DNA from: Pontimonas sp964350865
Lineage (GTDB): Bacteria > Actinomycetota > Actinomycetes > Actinomycetales > Microbacteriaceae
Assembly: GCA_964350865.1 (NCBI GenBank)
Contig: CAYGLJ010000059.1
Coordinates: forward strand, 1-5,397
Direction: 5' to 3'
Length of the DNA: 5,397 nt
In this document: positions 1 through 5,338 of the stretch, piece by piece
Layout of the letters: every line of letters starts with the position of its first letter
Numbering within the stretch: the stretch's first letter is position 1
Made by a program: the position numbers and the translations under genes
Notes under the pieces: generated by a model
Seen by the model: only the letters and a program-made list of their open reading frames with translations
Databases searched by the model: none
Told to the model about the DNA's origin: nothing

Positions 1-917
1 GTCGCATCAGTGTTGACCTGTACGCACACGAGCCCCACGCGGGCTTTGAGGACCAGCAAAGTTTTCGGAAGTCGGTGGGCGGAAGCCCCACCAACGTCGC
101 GGTCGCAGCGGCCAGGCTTGGCCACGATGTCACTCTCGTCACCAAGGTCGGCGAGGACGACTTTGCTGACTACATCCGCGGGCGGCTCCAAGGGTGGGGA
201 GTGGACACCACTTATGTCGGCAGTGTGCCGGGCGCACAAACCCCTCTGGCGTTTGCTGCCCTTACTCCCCCCGAGACCCCGACAGTGATCTTCTACCGCG
301 GAGCTGCAGCGCCCGACACTCAGCTTGAGGCCTCCGATGTTCCAGAGGAGCTGATAACGGGGACCAAGATTCTGTGGATTAGCCAAGGCTCCCTCGCTCA
401 AGGAAGCACGCCAGAGACCTGCCTGACGTGGATGAGTCTTCGCTCGAAGGATCAACACACCATCCTTGATCTGGACTACCGCCCCTCCCTGTGGGGAAGC
501 GTTGAGGACGCTCGATCGATGGCACAGCGCGCTATCGCACTCGCCACCGTCGTGGTCGGCAACTCCGAAGAGTGCGAGGTCGCGCTAGGGGTCAGCGATC
601 CAGACGTTGCCGCCGACGCTCTACTGCAGGCCGGGGTGACACTGGCCATCATCAAGCTGGGTGCGGGTGGGGCCCTCCTAGCTACGGCATCAGAGCGCGT
701 TCGCGTAGCTCCTACCCCTATTGAGGTTGTCTGCGGTTTGGGAGCGGGGGATGCTTTTGGGGGTGCGCTCTGCCACGGTTTACTGGAAGGCTTAAGCCTG
801 GAAGACATCGGAGCGCTCGCTAACGCCGCCGGTGCACACGTGGCCACTCAGCTCACCTGTGCCGACGCGATGCCGAGTGTGGAGGAGCTCCGGCGGGTTA
901 TGGAGGACGCAGCATGA
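1..917 (+). CDS. iolC: 5-dehydro-2-deoxygluconokinase IolC, 5'-truncated by window edge
   Basis: This is a PfkB/ribokinase-family sugar kinase of myo-inositol catabolism. It phosphorylates 2-deoxy-5-keto-D-gluconate with ATP in the cytoplasm. The reading frame is open to the window edge: translation from base 3 gives RISVDLYAHEP, matching the start of IolC after the first few residues. The real start is therefore upstream, and the GTG at 75 is internal. IolC-type signatures are the substrate-loop GGSPTNVAVAAARLG, the LDLDYRPSLWGS segment, NSEECEVALG, and the anion-hole/catalytic GLGAGDAFGGAL with the base Asp encoded at 750-752. The residue before GLGAGD is Cys, where I recall Asn as more usual. 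The stop TGA overlaps the next gene's ATG (ATGA), so the two are translationally coupled. About 304 residues are present, close to the family's usual 310-340. Identification is firm; only the N-terminus is missing. Confidence 0.93.
   Translation, partial: RISVDLYAHEPHAGFEDQQSFRKSVGGSPTNVAVAAARLGHDVTLVTKVGEDDFADYIRGRLQGWGVDTTYVGSVPGAQTPLAFAALTPPETPTVIFYRGAAAPDTQLEASDVPEELITGTKILWISQGSLAQGSTPETCLTWMSLRSKDQHTILDLDYRPSLWGSVEDARSMAQRAIALATVVVGNSEECEVALGVSDPDVAADALLQAGVTLAIIKLGAGGALLATASERVRVAPTPIEVVCGLGAGDAFGGALCHGLLEGLSLEDIGALANAAGAHVATQLTCADAMPSVEELRRVMEDAA
902..906 (+). promoter_or_regulatory. Ribosome binding site of the aldolase-like gene
   Basis: GGAGG lies inside the last codons of iolC, 7 bases before the ATG at 914. 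It fixes that ATG as the start and fits coupled translation through the ATGA overlap. Confidence 0.8.
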
Positions 918-1807
918 GTGTCAGTGTCGAGCAATACGAGGAGCTCCTTCGAGCGCGAGTGTTTGAACCACAAGCGTTCACCCAAGCGTTGCTCACCAGA
1001 AAGCGTCGAACCCCGCAGGGCACAGACGGCAACCTCCTGTTGGTCGCCTCCGACCACACCGCGCGGGGCAAGATCAGCTTGGGCAACGACCCCATTGCGA
1101 TGGCCGATCGTCACACCCTCTTGGACCACCTGGTTCGCACGCTCTCTTCCCCCGATGTGGACGGAGTATTGGGAAGTGCCGATGTTCTCGAGGAGCTGGC
1201 CTGGTTGGGCGCACTGGAGAACAAACTCGCGATTGGAACGATGAACCGCGGAGGCATCATTGGCGCGACCTGGGAACTGGATGATCGAGTCACCTCCTAT
1301 GACGTTGACCACGTGGAGTCCATGGGTCTCGATGGCGGAAAGACCCTGCTCCGCATCGACTACACCGATCCGGCCGTTGCTCAGACGCTAGAGACTGTGG
1401 CATCGATTACGACCCAGCTCGCGGACCGCAAACTGCTCTCCATGATTGAGCCACTGCCCTATGTCAAGGACTCTGCCGGGAAGGCAACACTCAACCCTTC
1501 CGATGATGCTCTCGTGACAGTGGTCGCTATTGCGTCAGGGTTGGGAGCGTCCTCCGCTTACACCTGGCTAAAAGTTCCCGCGAGTGATCGGATGAACGAG
1601 GTGGCAGGAGCCACAACCCTGCCAATCCTGATGCTTGGCGGCGACCCGAGCGGCGGCGTTGATCCCATCTTTGCGAAATGGGAAGCGGGCATGAAGGAGC
1701 CCAATGTTCGTGGCCTCCTCGCCGGTCGCACCCTCCTCTACCCGCCCGATGGTGACATCGAGGCGGCCACACAGCGCGCAGCGCAGATTGTTAGACCCCA
1801 CCACTAA
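914..1807 (+). CDS. Class I aldolase-like (beta/alpha)8 protein of the Cgl0158/Cgl0159 type; probable inositol-pathway aldolase
   Basis: This 297-residue protein resembles the DeoC/FbaB-like TIM-barrel proteins that sit directly after iolC in actinobacterial iol clusters such as that of Corynebacterium glutamicum. Visible features are ASDHTARG near residue 46, a long GVLGSADVLEELAWLGALENK stretch in two segments, GLDGGKTLLRIDY with Lys143, SMIEPLPY, TWLKVPAS with Lys220, LPILMLGGDP and a C-terminal GLLAGRTLLYPPDGD that may bind phosphate. Lys220, on a barrel strand followed by VP, is my best candidate for the Schiff-base lysine; Lys143 is the alternative. A GGAGG site 7 bases upstream supports the start, and a 4-bp overlap couples it to iolC. 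Inference: it cleaves the IolC product, 6-phospho-5-dehydro-2-deoxygluconate, to dihydroxyacetone phosphate and malonate semialdehyde, replacing the class II aldolase IolJ. Family membership is fairly sure; the reaction is inferred from context. Confidence 0.85.
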   Translation: MSVSVEQYEELLRARVFEPQAFTQALLTRKRRTPQGTDGNLLLVASDHTARGKISLGNDPIAMADRHTLLDHLVRTLSSPDVDGVLGSADVLEELAWLGALENKLAIGTMNRGGIIGATWELDDRVTSYDVDHVESMGLDGGKTLLRIDYTDPAVAQTLETVASITTQLADRKLLSMIEPLPYVKDSAGKATLNPSDDALVTVVAIASGLGASSAYTWLKVPASDRMNEVAGATTLPILMLGGDPSGGVDPIFAKWEAGMKEPNVRGLLAGRTLLYPPDGDIEAATQRAAQIVRPHH

Positions 1808-1812
1808 CCCTC

Positions 1813-1819
1813 AGAAAGG
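1813..1819 (+). promoter_or_regulatory. Ribosome binding site deciding the dehydrogenase start
   Basis: AGAAAGG ends 11 bases before the ATG at 1831. A GTG at 1819 is in frame but overlaps this site, so it could not use it. The ATG is therefore preferred, although 11 bases is a rather long spacing. Confidence 0.6.
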
Positions 1820-1830
1820 TGTCGCCCCTC

Positions 1831-3000
1831 ATGAACAAACCCCTCGGTGTTGCCGTGCTCGGTCTTGGCTGGATGGGGCAGGTGCACTCTCGCGCCATGC
1901 TTCGGATGCCCTCGCTGTTCCCGAACCGCTCCTTTGACCCAAAACTCGTGGTCTGTGCAGACACGGAAGAGGAACGTCGCACTCGTGCGGTCAATGACTT
2001 TGGCTTTGAGCGCGCCGTTGCGGACTGGCGCGAGGCTGTCGAAGCCGATGACGTCGACGTGGTGTGGGTAACAGCACCCAACATGCTCCACGTCCCCATG
2101 ATTGAAGCGGCCGCTGCTGCCGGCAAAGCAGTCTTTAGCGAAAAGCCGATTGGTGGCAAGCCCGAGCAGACCGTTGCCGCCTACAACGCAGCCAAGGCTG
2201 CTGGTGTTCGCACCGCCGTGGGATACAACTACCTCTGGGCTCCCCTGGTCCTCCACGCCAAAGAACTGATTTCCTCGGGTGCGCTGGGTGACATCACCCA
2301 CTACCGCGGTCGATTCCTCTCCATGTACGGAAGTGACGAGATGGGCCTTCTGACCTGGCGCTTCATTCTGGATCAGGCCGGCTACGGTGCGACCAGTGAC
2401 ATCTTGAGCCACTCCATTTCCCTCGCCCAGTTCCTGGTGGGAGATATCACCGAGGTGGTAGGCATGAAGAACACCACCATTCCCGAGCGTCCCTTGCCCA
2501 CGGGAGCCGCCAGTCACTATGGTCGCGGCAAGCCCGAAGACCCGAAGGGAAAGGTGGAGAACGAGGACTTTGCGTCGATGTTGTGCTCCTTCGCTAATGG
2601 CGCGACCGGGACATTCGAGTCCAGTCGCACGATGGTCGGACCGGAGAGCCAGAACGCGTTCGAGGTCTATGGCACGAAAGGTGCTCTCGCGTGGAATCTG
2701 GAGAAGATGAACGAGCTCCAGTACTACCGATTAACCGAGGACCCGAGCTCCGGATACACCACGATTTATGGTGGAGACCGCTTCCCCTTCCACGGCGCCT
2801 TTGCCCCGGGACAAGCCAACGCGATTGGTCTCGAGGACCTGATGGCCATCGAGGACTATTCGTTCTTAGAAGCCCTCGCCACCGGGGGAGACTTTTCCCC
2901 CAGCTTCCGCGAAGCGGTAGATGTGGTCAGTGTTCAACAGGCGCTCATCAACTCGTGGGATTCCCGCTCCTGGGAGAAAGTCGTCGATCTCGCCGACTGA
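1831..3000 (+). CDS. Gfo/Idh/MocA-family NAD(P)-dependent dehydrogenase
   Basis: This 389-residue cytoplasmic oxidoreductase has an N-terminal Rossmann fold with the dinucleotide motif GLGWMGQVH (Gly11, Gly13, Gly16). The family's cofactor/substrate motif EKP is at 104-106. In the C-terminal alpha/beta domain, TSDILSHSISLAQFL carries Asp190 and His194 at the usual catalytic DxxxH positions. The third gene of the operon, it starts 23 bp after the aldolase-like gene. Family knowledge: members oxidise or reduce cyclitols and sugars, including myo- and scyllo-inositol, and several paralogues commonly accompany iol genes. The location suggests an inositol isomer or an inositol-related sugar as substrate. 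The length of about 390 residues and the VENEDFASML and SQNAFEVYGTKGALAW segments also remind me of actinobacterial levoglucosan dehydrogenases, so the substrate is open. The gene ends 3 bp from the convergent regulator, with no clear terminator between them. Confidence 0.9.
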   Translation: MNKPLGVAVLGLGWMGQVHSRAMLRMPSLFPNRSFDPKLVVCADTEEERRTRAVNDFGFERAVADWREAVEADDVDVVWVTAPNMLHVPMIEAAAAAGKAVFSEKPIGGKPEQTVAAYNAAKAAGVRTAVGYNYLWAPLVLHAKELISSGALGDITHYRGRFLSMYGSDEMGLLTWRFILDQAGYGATSDILSHSISLAQFLVGDITEVVGMKNTTIPERPLPTGAASHYGRGKPEDPKGKVENEDFASMLCSFANGATGTFESSRTMVGPESQNAFEVYGTKGALAWNLEKMNELQYYRLTEDPSSGYTTIYGGDRFPFHGAFAPGQANAIGLEDLMAIEDYSFLEALATGGDFSPSFREAVDVVSVQQALINSWDSRSWEKVVDLAD

Positions 3001-3003
3001 TCC

Positions 3004-3768
3004 CTACTTGTTGACAACAGTGAACTCGAGAGAGTACAAATCTGTGCGATAGATGTGCTCACCGTGCTCAATAGCGCGACCCATCGAGTCATACGCGGTT
3101 CTCTCCATGGTGAGGACCGCGGCACCTGACTCAATATCGAGCTCACCTGCTTCCGCCTGAGTAACTTTTCTCGCACTAATGCGCTGCTTGCCCACCTGGG
3201 GAACGAAACCTCGCTCGCGCAAGATTTGATACAGACCCTTGGCGGCAAGCTCCTCTTTGGTGAGGGTACCGATCGAGTGCGGAATCCAGTTGTGCAGCAC
3301 GGCCATGGGCACCTTGTCGGCGTAGCGAATACGAATCGCCTCGGTGACCAGTGTTCCGGTCGGAACACCGAGGCTTTGTGCCACATGAGCGTTAGCGGGG
3401 TTAGTGCCGAAGGAGACCACGGTGGTCTCCGCCTTCGAGCCACCGCGTTGAATGTCGTCATAGAGCGAGGTGAGCTCCATACCTCTGGTCACCTGCCCGT
3501 GCACCACCTGGGAGCCGATTCCCCGACGACGGACAATCAGTCCGTCGTCGACCAGGGTCTGGATAGCACGACGAATAGTCGGCCGGGAGAGAGCTAAACG
3601 CTCGGCCAGAGAGACCTCGTTCTCGATGCGTGAGCCGGGGGGCAAGGTTCCCTGACGAATGGCGAGCTCGAACTTCTTCGCGACCTGGTGATAGAGCGGT
3701 GTTGTTCCGGAGCGATCCAAATCAGCAAAGAGGGACTGAGGAAGAAGAACTTCTGTCTTGCGCACCAT
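3004..3768 (-). CDS. GntR-family (HutC/UTRA) transcriptional regulator, probable IolR-like repressor
   Basis: This 254-residue DNA-binding protein has an N-terminal GntR winged helix at about residues 23-90: PLYHQVAKKFELAIRQG, then LPPGSRIENE, then the recognition region LALSRPTIRRAIQTL, then the wing GLIVRRRGIGSQVV. A UTRA effector-binding domain follows from about 100 to 250, with TLVTEAIRIRYADKVPMA, LYQILRERGF and VLTMERTAYDSMGRAIEHGE. UTRA domains typically bind small sugars or their phosphates. I chose the ATG at 3768 because AGG lies 4 bases before it; an in-frame TTG at 3780 would add four residues. The gene converges on the inositol-type operon. A site matching the published C. glutamicum IolR consensus lies 32-41 bp before the start. 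Inference: it represses the iol operon and itself, and an inositol-derived effector relieves repression. Family assignment is firm; the regulon is inferred. Confidence 0.88.
   Translation of the reverse strand: MVRKTEVLLPQSLFADLDRSGTTPLYHQVAKKFELAIRQGTLPPGSRIENEVSLAERLALSRPTIRRAIQTLVDDGLIVRRRGIGSQVVHGQVTRGMELTSLYDDIQRGGSKAETTVVSFGTNPANAHVAQSLGVPTGTLVTEAIRIRYADKVPMAVLHNWIPHSIGTLTKEELAAKGLYQILRERGFVPQVGKQRISARKVTQAEAGELDIESGAAVLTMERTAYDSMGRAIEHGEHIYRTDLYSLEFTVVNK
3412..3430. repeat. 19-bp inverted repeat inside the GntR regulator gene
   Basis: The arms GGAGACCAC and GTGGTCTCC are perfect 9-bp complements around one central base. The repeat lies in the region coding for ETTVVS at the beginning of the UTRA domain. 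It could be an intragenic protein-binding site, an mRNA hairpin with a slightly opened loop, or chance. Confidence 0.6.
3524..3550. repeat. 11-bp perfect stem with 5-base loop inside the GntR regulator gene
   Basis: The arms CGACGACGGAC and GTCCGTCGTCG are fully complementary around AATCA. They code for DDGLIVRRR, the wing of the winged helix. The repeated Asp and Arg codons make such a match easier, but the perfect 11-bp stem depends on codon choice. There is no T run after it on either strand, so it is not an intrinsic terminator. Confidence 0.65.
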
Positions 3769-3772
3769 CACA

Positions 3773-3775
3773 CCT
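3773..3775 (-). promoter_or_regulatory. Short ribosome binding site of the GntR regulator
   Basis: On the minus strand AGG (within TTAGGTG) stands 4 bases before the ATG at 3768. It is weak, but it favours this ATG over the TTG at 3780, which has nothing like a binding site before it. Confidence 0.45.
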
Positions 3776-3790
3776 AACAAATCACGACGT

Positions 3791-3810
3791 TTGACAATAT
3801 GTTATGACAA
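3791..3810 (-). promoter_or_regulatory. Putative IolR-type operator and promoter of the GntR regulator
   Basis: The minus strand reads TGTCATAACA at 3809-3800. This fits every position of KGWCHTRACA, the IolR-binding consensus I recall for C. glutamicum. The site sits in an imperfect inverted repeat, TTGTCA/TGTCAA on the minus strand (5 of 6 arm positions complementary), spanning 3791-3810. A weak -10-like TAACAT lies within it on the same strand, so binding there would block the regulator's own promoter. The link to this regulator is inferred from position and motif only. Confidence 0.55.
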
Positions 3811-3871
3811 AGTCACCGCGCCCAGGGCGAATGAGGCCGCGTGTACCTGGCCTGCATGGCTCAGCCGCAAT

Positions 3872-3888
3872 GTTCTACACTGTAGAAC
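3872..3888 (+). promoter_or_regulatory. Antitoxin-gene operator palindrome overlapping a -10 element
   Basis: GTTCTACACTGTAGAAC is a perfect 8-bp inverted repeat around a central C, ending one base before the antitoxin GTG. A -10-like TACACT at 3876-3881 lies inside it, 8 bases before the GTG, so transcription should start at or next to the start codon. No convincing -35 is visible. The arrangement fits autorepression by the Phd/YefM antitoxin-toxin complex. Confidence 0.65.
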
Positions 3889-3889
3889 T

Positions 3890-4174
3890 GTGGATAACAC
3901 TTCAGTAGGTATGCGTGACCTAGGTCAGAATGTCTCCCGAGTACTTGCACGTGTCAAGGAGGGAGAATCTCTGGTGGTGACCGACCATGGGCGCCCTGTT
4001 GCCCGTCTTGTTCCCTACACAACGCCGACCACCCTCGACGAGATGATTGCGTCCGGAGAGGTCATTCCGTCGAGCGGCAATCTGCAAGAGTTTCTTGCCC
4101 ATCACGTGCCTGTGGAATCAGAGGTTCCGGGATCCGAGATTCTCCAAGCAATGCGAGACGAGGAGCGGTGGTAG
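3890..4174 (+). CDS. Phd/YefM-family antitoxin of a PIN-toxin pair
   Basis: This 94-residue antitoxin has the classical Phd/YefM N-terminus: VDNTSVGMRDLGQNVSRVLA, then VKEGESLVVTDHGRPVARLVP. This is the DNA-binding and dimerising domain (about residues 1-55). The acidic C-terminal tail rich in Glu, Ser and Pro, ending AMRDEERW, should wrap the toxin. Family members neutralise the toxin and repress their own promoter. The start is GTG at 3890: it begins exactly at the family N-terminus, follows the operator palindrome, and has no ribosome binding site, so the message is probably leaderless. The frame stays open back to 3758, but that stretch runs into the divergent regulator gene and looks non-coding. 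The stop overlaps the toxin start by 7 bp, as is usual for such pairs. The family is sure; leaderless initiation is inferred. Confidence 0.88.
   Translation: MDNTSVGMRDLGQNVSRVLARVKEGESLVVTDHGRPVARLVPYTTPTTLDEMIASGEVIPSSGNLQEFLAHHVPVESEVPGSEILQAMRDEERW
4160..4165 (+). promoter_or_regulatory. Ribosome binding site of the first PIN toxin, unusually close to its GTG
   Basis: GAGGAG sits at the end of the antitoxin gene, only 2 bases before the toxin GTG. The short spacing and GTG start suggest weak, coupled initiation, which would keep toxin below antitoxin. Confidence 0.45.
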
Positions 4175-4584
4175 CACTCTATGGTGACTCGTCTGCGTTG
4201 ATGAAGCTGGTGACGCGGGAAAAAGAAACTCCCGCGCTCATGGCCTTTGTGAACGGTGAGAATCCCTGGGGTGAGGCTGCCCGGTGGGGAACGAGTTATC
4301 TGGGAAAGACGGAGGTGACGCGTGCTGCGGCACGCATCTCTGCCGAGGCACAGGAAGCGGCGGGACAGGTGATCTCTCACCTTTGGTTTACACCGATTGA
4401 TCGGCACATCATCGAGCTCGCAGGGCTAGTCTCACCGAGCACGCTGCGCACCCTCGATGCGCTTCATCTAGCGACAGCGCTCAAACTCGGTTATCCGCTG
4501 GTCGCCTACGACCAAGGATTGATTCAGGCGGCCAGAGCCGCCGGACTCACCGTTTACTCGCCAGGGATGACCACTTCGCAGTAG
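4168..4584 (+). CDS. vapC: PIN-domain ribonuclease toxin (VapC family)
   Basis: This 138-residue protein is a metal-dependent PIN endoribonuclease. It has the acidic active-site set Asp7 (LYGDSSALMKL), Glu49 (GKTEVTRAAAR), Asp97 (TLDALHLATAL) and Asp115 (VAYDQGLIQAA), in the normal order and spacing. VapC toxins usually cut tRNA or rRNA; which RNA this one cuts cannot be read from sequence. It begins with GTG overlapping the antitoxin stop by 7 bp, and only a closely spaced GAGGAG precedes it. An ATG at 4181 is out of frame. A 7-bp stem with a 9-base loop lies near its 5' end. Its last 31 bp overlap the end of the opposite-strand PIN toxin. All four acidic residues are present, so it is probably active. 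Confidence 0.9.
   Translation: MVALYGDSSALMKLVTREKETPALMAFVNGENPWGEAARWGTSYLGKTEVTRAAARISAEAQEAAGQVISHLWFTPIDRHIIELAGLVSPSTLRTLDALHLATALKLGYPLVAYDQGLIQAARAAGLTVYSPGMTTSQ
4214..4236 (+). repeat. Stem-loop near the 5' end of the first PIN toxin gene
   Basis: CGCGGGA and TCCCGCG form a perfect 7-bp GC-rich stem around the A-rich loop AAAAGAAAC, starting 46 bases after the toxin GTG. There is no T run after it, so it is not a terminator. It could slow toxin translation or be an RNA processing site, or it may be chance. Confidence 0.4.
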
Positions 4585-4949
4585 CGGGCCGCAACGCTCG
4601 CAAGCTTTCTGTCTGTGGTTGCCAAGGGAACATCGAGCACCATGGCCAATGCCACATACGAAGCGTCATAGAGGGAGACATCGTGCCGCAGCGGCCAGGT
4701 CAGTCGGCCAAAGGCGCCAAAGGGCACGCGATCCCAGGGCAGGCGCAGAAGTGAAGTGAATTCCCGCTCCATGGAGCGCTTCAGACGTACCTCTCTTCTG
4801 CGCAGAGCATTGCTGACCTCTGAGTAGAGCAGGTCAGGGACATACACGCCGGGTTGCCCCATGAGTGCTCGGGCGTGGTCTCCGGTGGCGCTTGAGTCGA
4901 CCAACCCATCCACCACCACACTGGCGTCGAGCGCAATCGAAGCGGGCAC
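4554..4949 (-). CDS. vapC: Second PIN-domain ribonuclease toxin (VapC/FitB type)
   Basis: This 131-residue PIN protein has Asp8 (IALDASVVVD), Glu44 (LLYSEVSNALRRR), Asp95 (SLYDASYVALA) and Asp113 (LATTDRKL), the complete acidic set expected of an active Mg-dependent endoribonuclease. It starts with GTG at 4949, and the last base of the antitoxin TAG is the G of this start (TAGTG), so the pair is translationally coupled. It shares little sequence with the neighbouring PIN toxin beyond the active-site motifs, so a recent duplication is unlikely. Its 3' end overlaps that toxin's 3' end by 31 bp. The family is firm; the RNA target is unknown. Confidence 0.9.
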   Translation of the reverse strand: MPASIALDASVVVDGLVDSSATGDHARALMGQPGVYVPDLLYSEVSNALRRREVRLKRSMEREFTSLLRLPWDRVPFGAFGRLTWPLRHDVSLYDASYVALAMVLDVPLATTDRKLASVAARYCEVVIPGE

Positions 4950-5212
4950 TAGCCGAGCAATCGATTCGTGCGTTCCTCGCGTCCCTCGCGAATAGTTGCC
5001 ACGATCTCGTCCGTGCTCATCGACGGCATGGGATTGGCGGCGAGATTGGCCTCAATCTCCGCCATAACCTCGGCCATCGTGGGTTTACCAGCCGACTCCT
5101 TGAGCAGGCTCAGTACATACTCCTGCAGTGACTTTCCCTCGCCCTCTGCACGACGAATAAGCGTCGCGTGAATCTCAGGAGGAACATTTCTCACCAGCAC
5201 GTTAGGGCTCAT
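4949..5212 (-). CDS. vapB: Ribbon-helix-helix antitoxin (VapB/FitA type)
   Basis: This 87-residue antitoxin has an N-terminal ribbon-helix-helix: the beta strand SPNVLVRNVP (residues 2-11), helix PEIHATLIRRAEGEG, then helix SLQEYVLSLLKESA to about residue 41. The rest (KPTMAEVMAEIEANL to the end) is acidic and helical, as expected for the toxin-wrapping part. The dimeric N-terminus should bind the palindrome at 5231-5251 and repress the pair. The ATG at 5212 is chosen because the family N-terminus begins there. An in-frame ATG at 5272 would add 20 basic, unrelated residues and put the operator inside the gene. A ribosome binding site is weak (GGTGAAAG just upstream). The gene ends in TAG, overlapping the toxin GTG by one base. 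Confidence 0.87.
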   Translation of the reverse strand: MSPNVLVRNVPPEIHATLIRRAEGEGKSLQEYVLSLLKESAGKPTMAEVMAEIEANLAANPMPSMSTDEIVATIREGREERTNRLLG

Positions 5213-5230
5213 GCTTTCACCGTAGTGTTG

Positions 5231-5251
5231 GTGCTTGCGTTTCGCAAGCAC
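5231..5251. promoter_or_regulatory. Operator palindrome of the second antitoxin-toxin pair
   Basis: The arms GTGCTTGCG and CGCAAGCAC are perfect 9-bp complements around TTT, located 18 bp before the antitoxin ATG at 5212. Weak minus-strand promoter-like hexamers flank or overlap it: TTGTGC, then 18 bases, then AACACT at 5229-5224. Position and symmetry fit the autoregulatory operator of a ribbon-helix-helix antitoxin. The sequence is unlike the palindrome at 3872-3888. Confidence 0.65.
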
Positions 5252-5338
5252 AAGTGTTTTCGCCTTTGTCATGCTCGAACGGTAGTCACTCGAGCGATGC
5301 CGTGGGGGGCAAAAATCAGATCTGTGGGTAAGTCTCTC

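Noticed and set aside
75..917. iolC starting at GTG 75
   Set aside because: The frame stays open to the window edge and the upstream residues (RISVDLY and onward) are typical IolC sequence, so GTG 75 is internal.
848..1312. 154-residue minus-strand open frame opposite the aldolase gene
   Set aside because: It is the shadow of a well-supported gene on the other strand, with no recognisable domain.
1819..1830. Dehydrogenase start at GTG 1819
   Set aside because: This GTG overlaps the only ribosome binding site; ATG 1831 is correctly downstream of it.
1804..2517. 237-residue minus-strand open frame opposite the dehydrogenase gene
   Set aside because: It is long only because high-GC coding DNA leaves an antisense frame open; the opposite protein has all expected motifs.
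2884..2901. GGGGGA/TCCCCC hairpin as a terminator
   Set aside because: It lies inside the dehydrogenase coding region and has no T run after it.
3009..3019. TGTTGACAACA palindrome at the regulator's 3' end
   Set aside because: The arms are only 5 bp with a 1-base centre, within coding sequence, and do not match the IolR consensus.
3791..3796. TTGACA as a + strand -35 for the antitoxin gene
   Set aside because: No -10 lies 16-19 bases downstream, and it is about 80 bases from the likely -10 at 3876.
3758..3889. Longer antitoxin starting at 3758
   Set aside because: The added 44 residues do not resemble the family, are Cys-rich and overlap the divergent regulator start and both operators.
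5273..5295. GCTCGA/TCGAGC inverted repeat with 11-base spacer as terminator or operator
   Set aside because: The stem is only 6 bp, has no T run on either strand and is probably chance.
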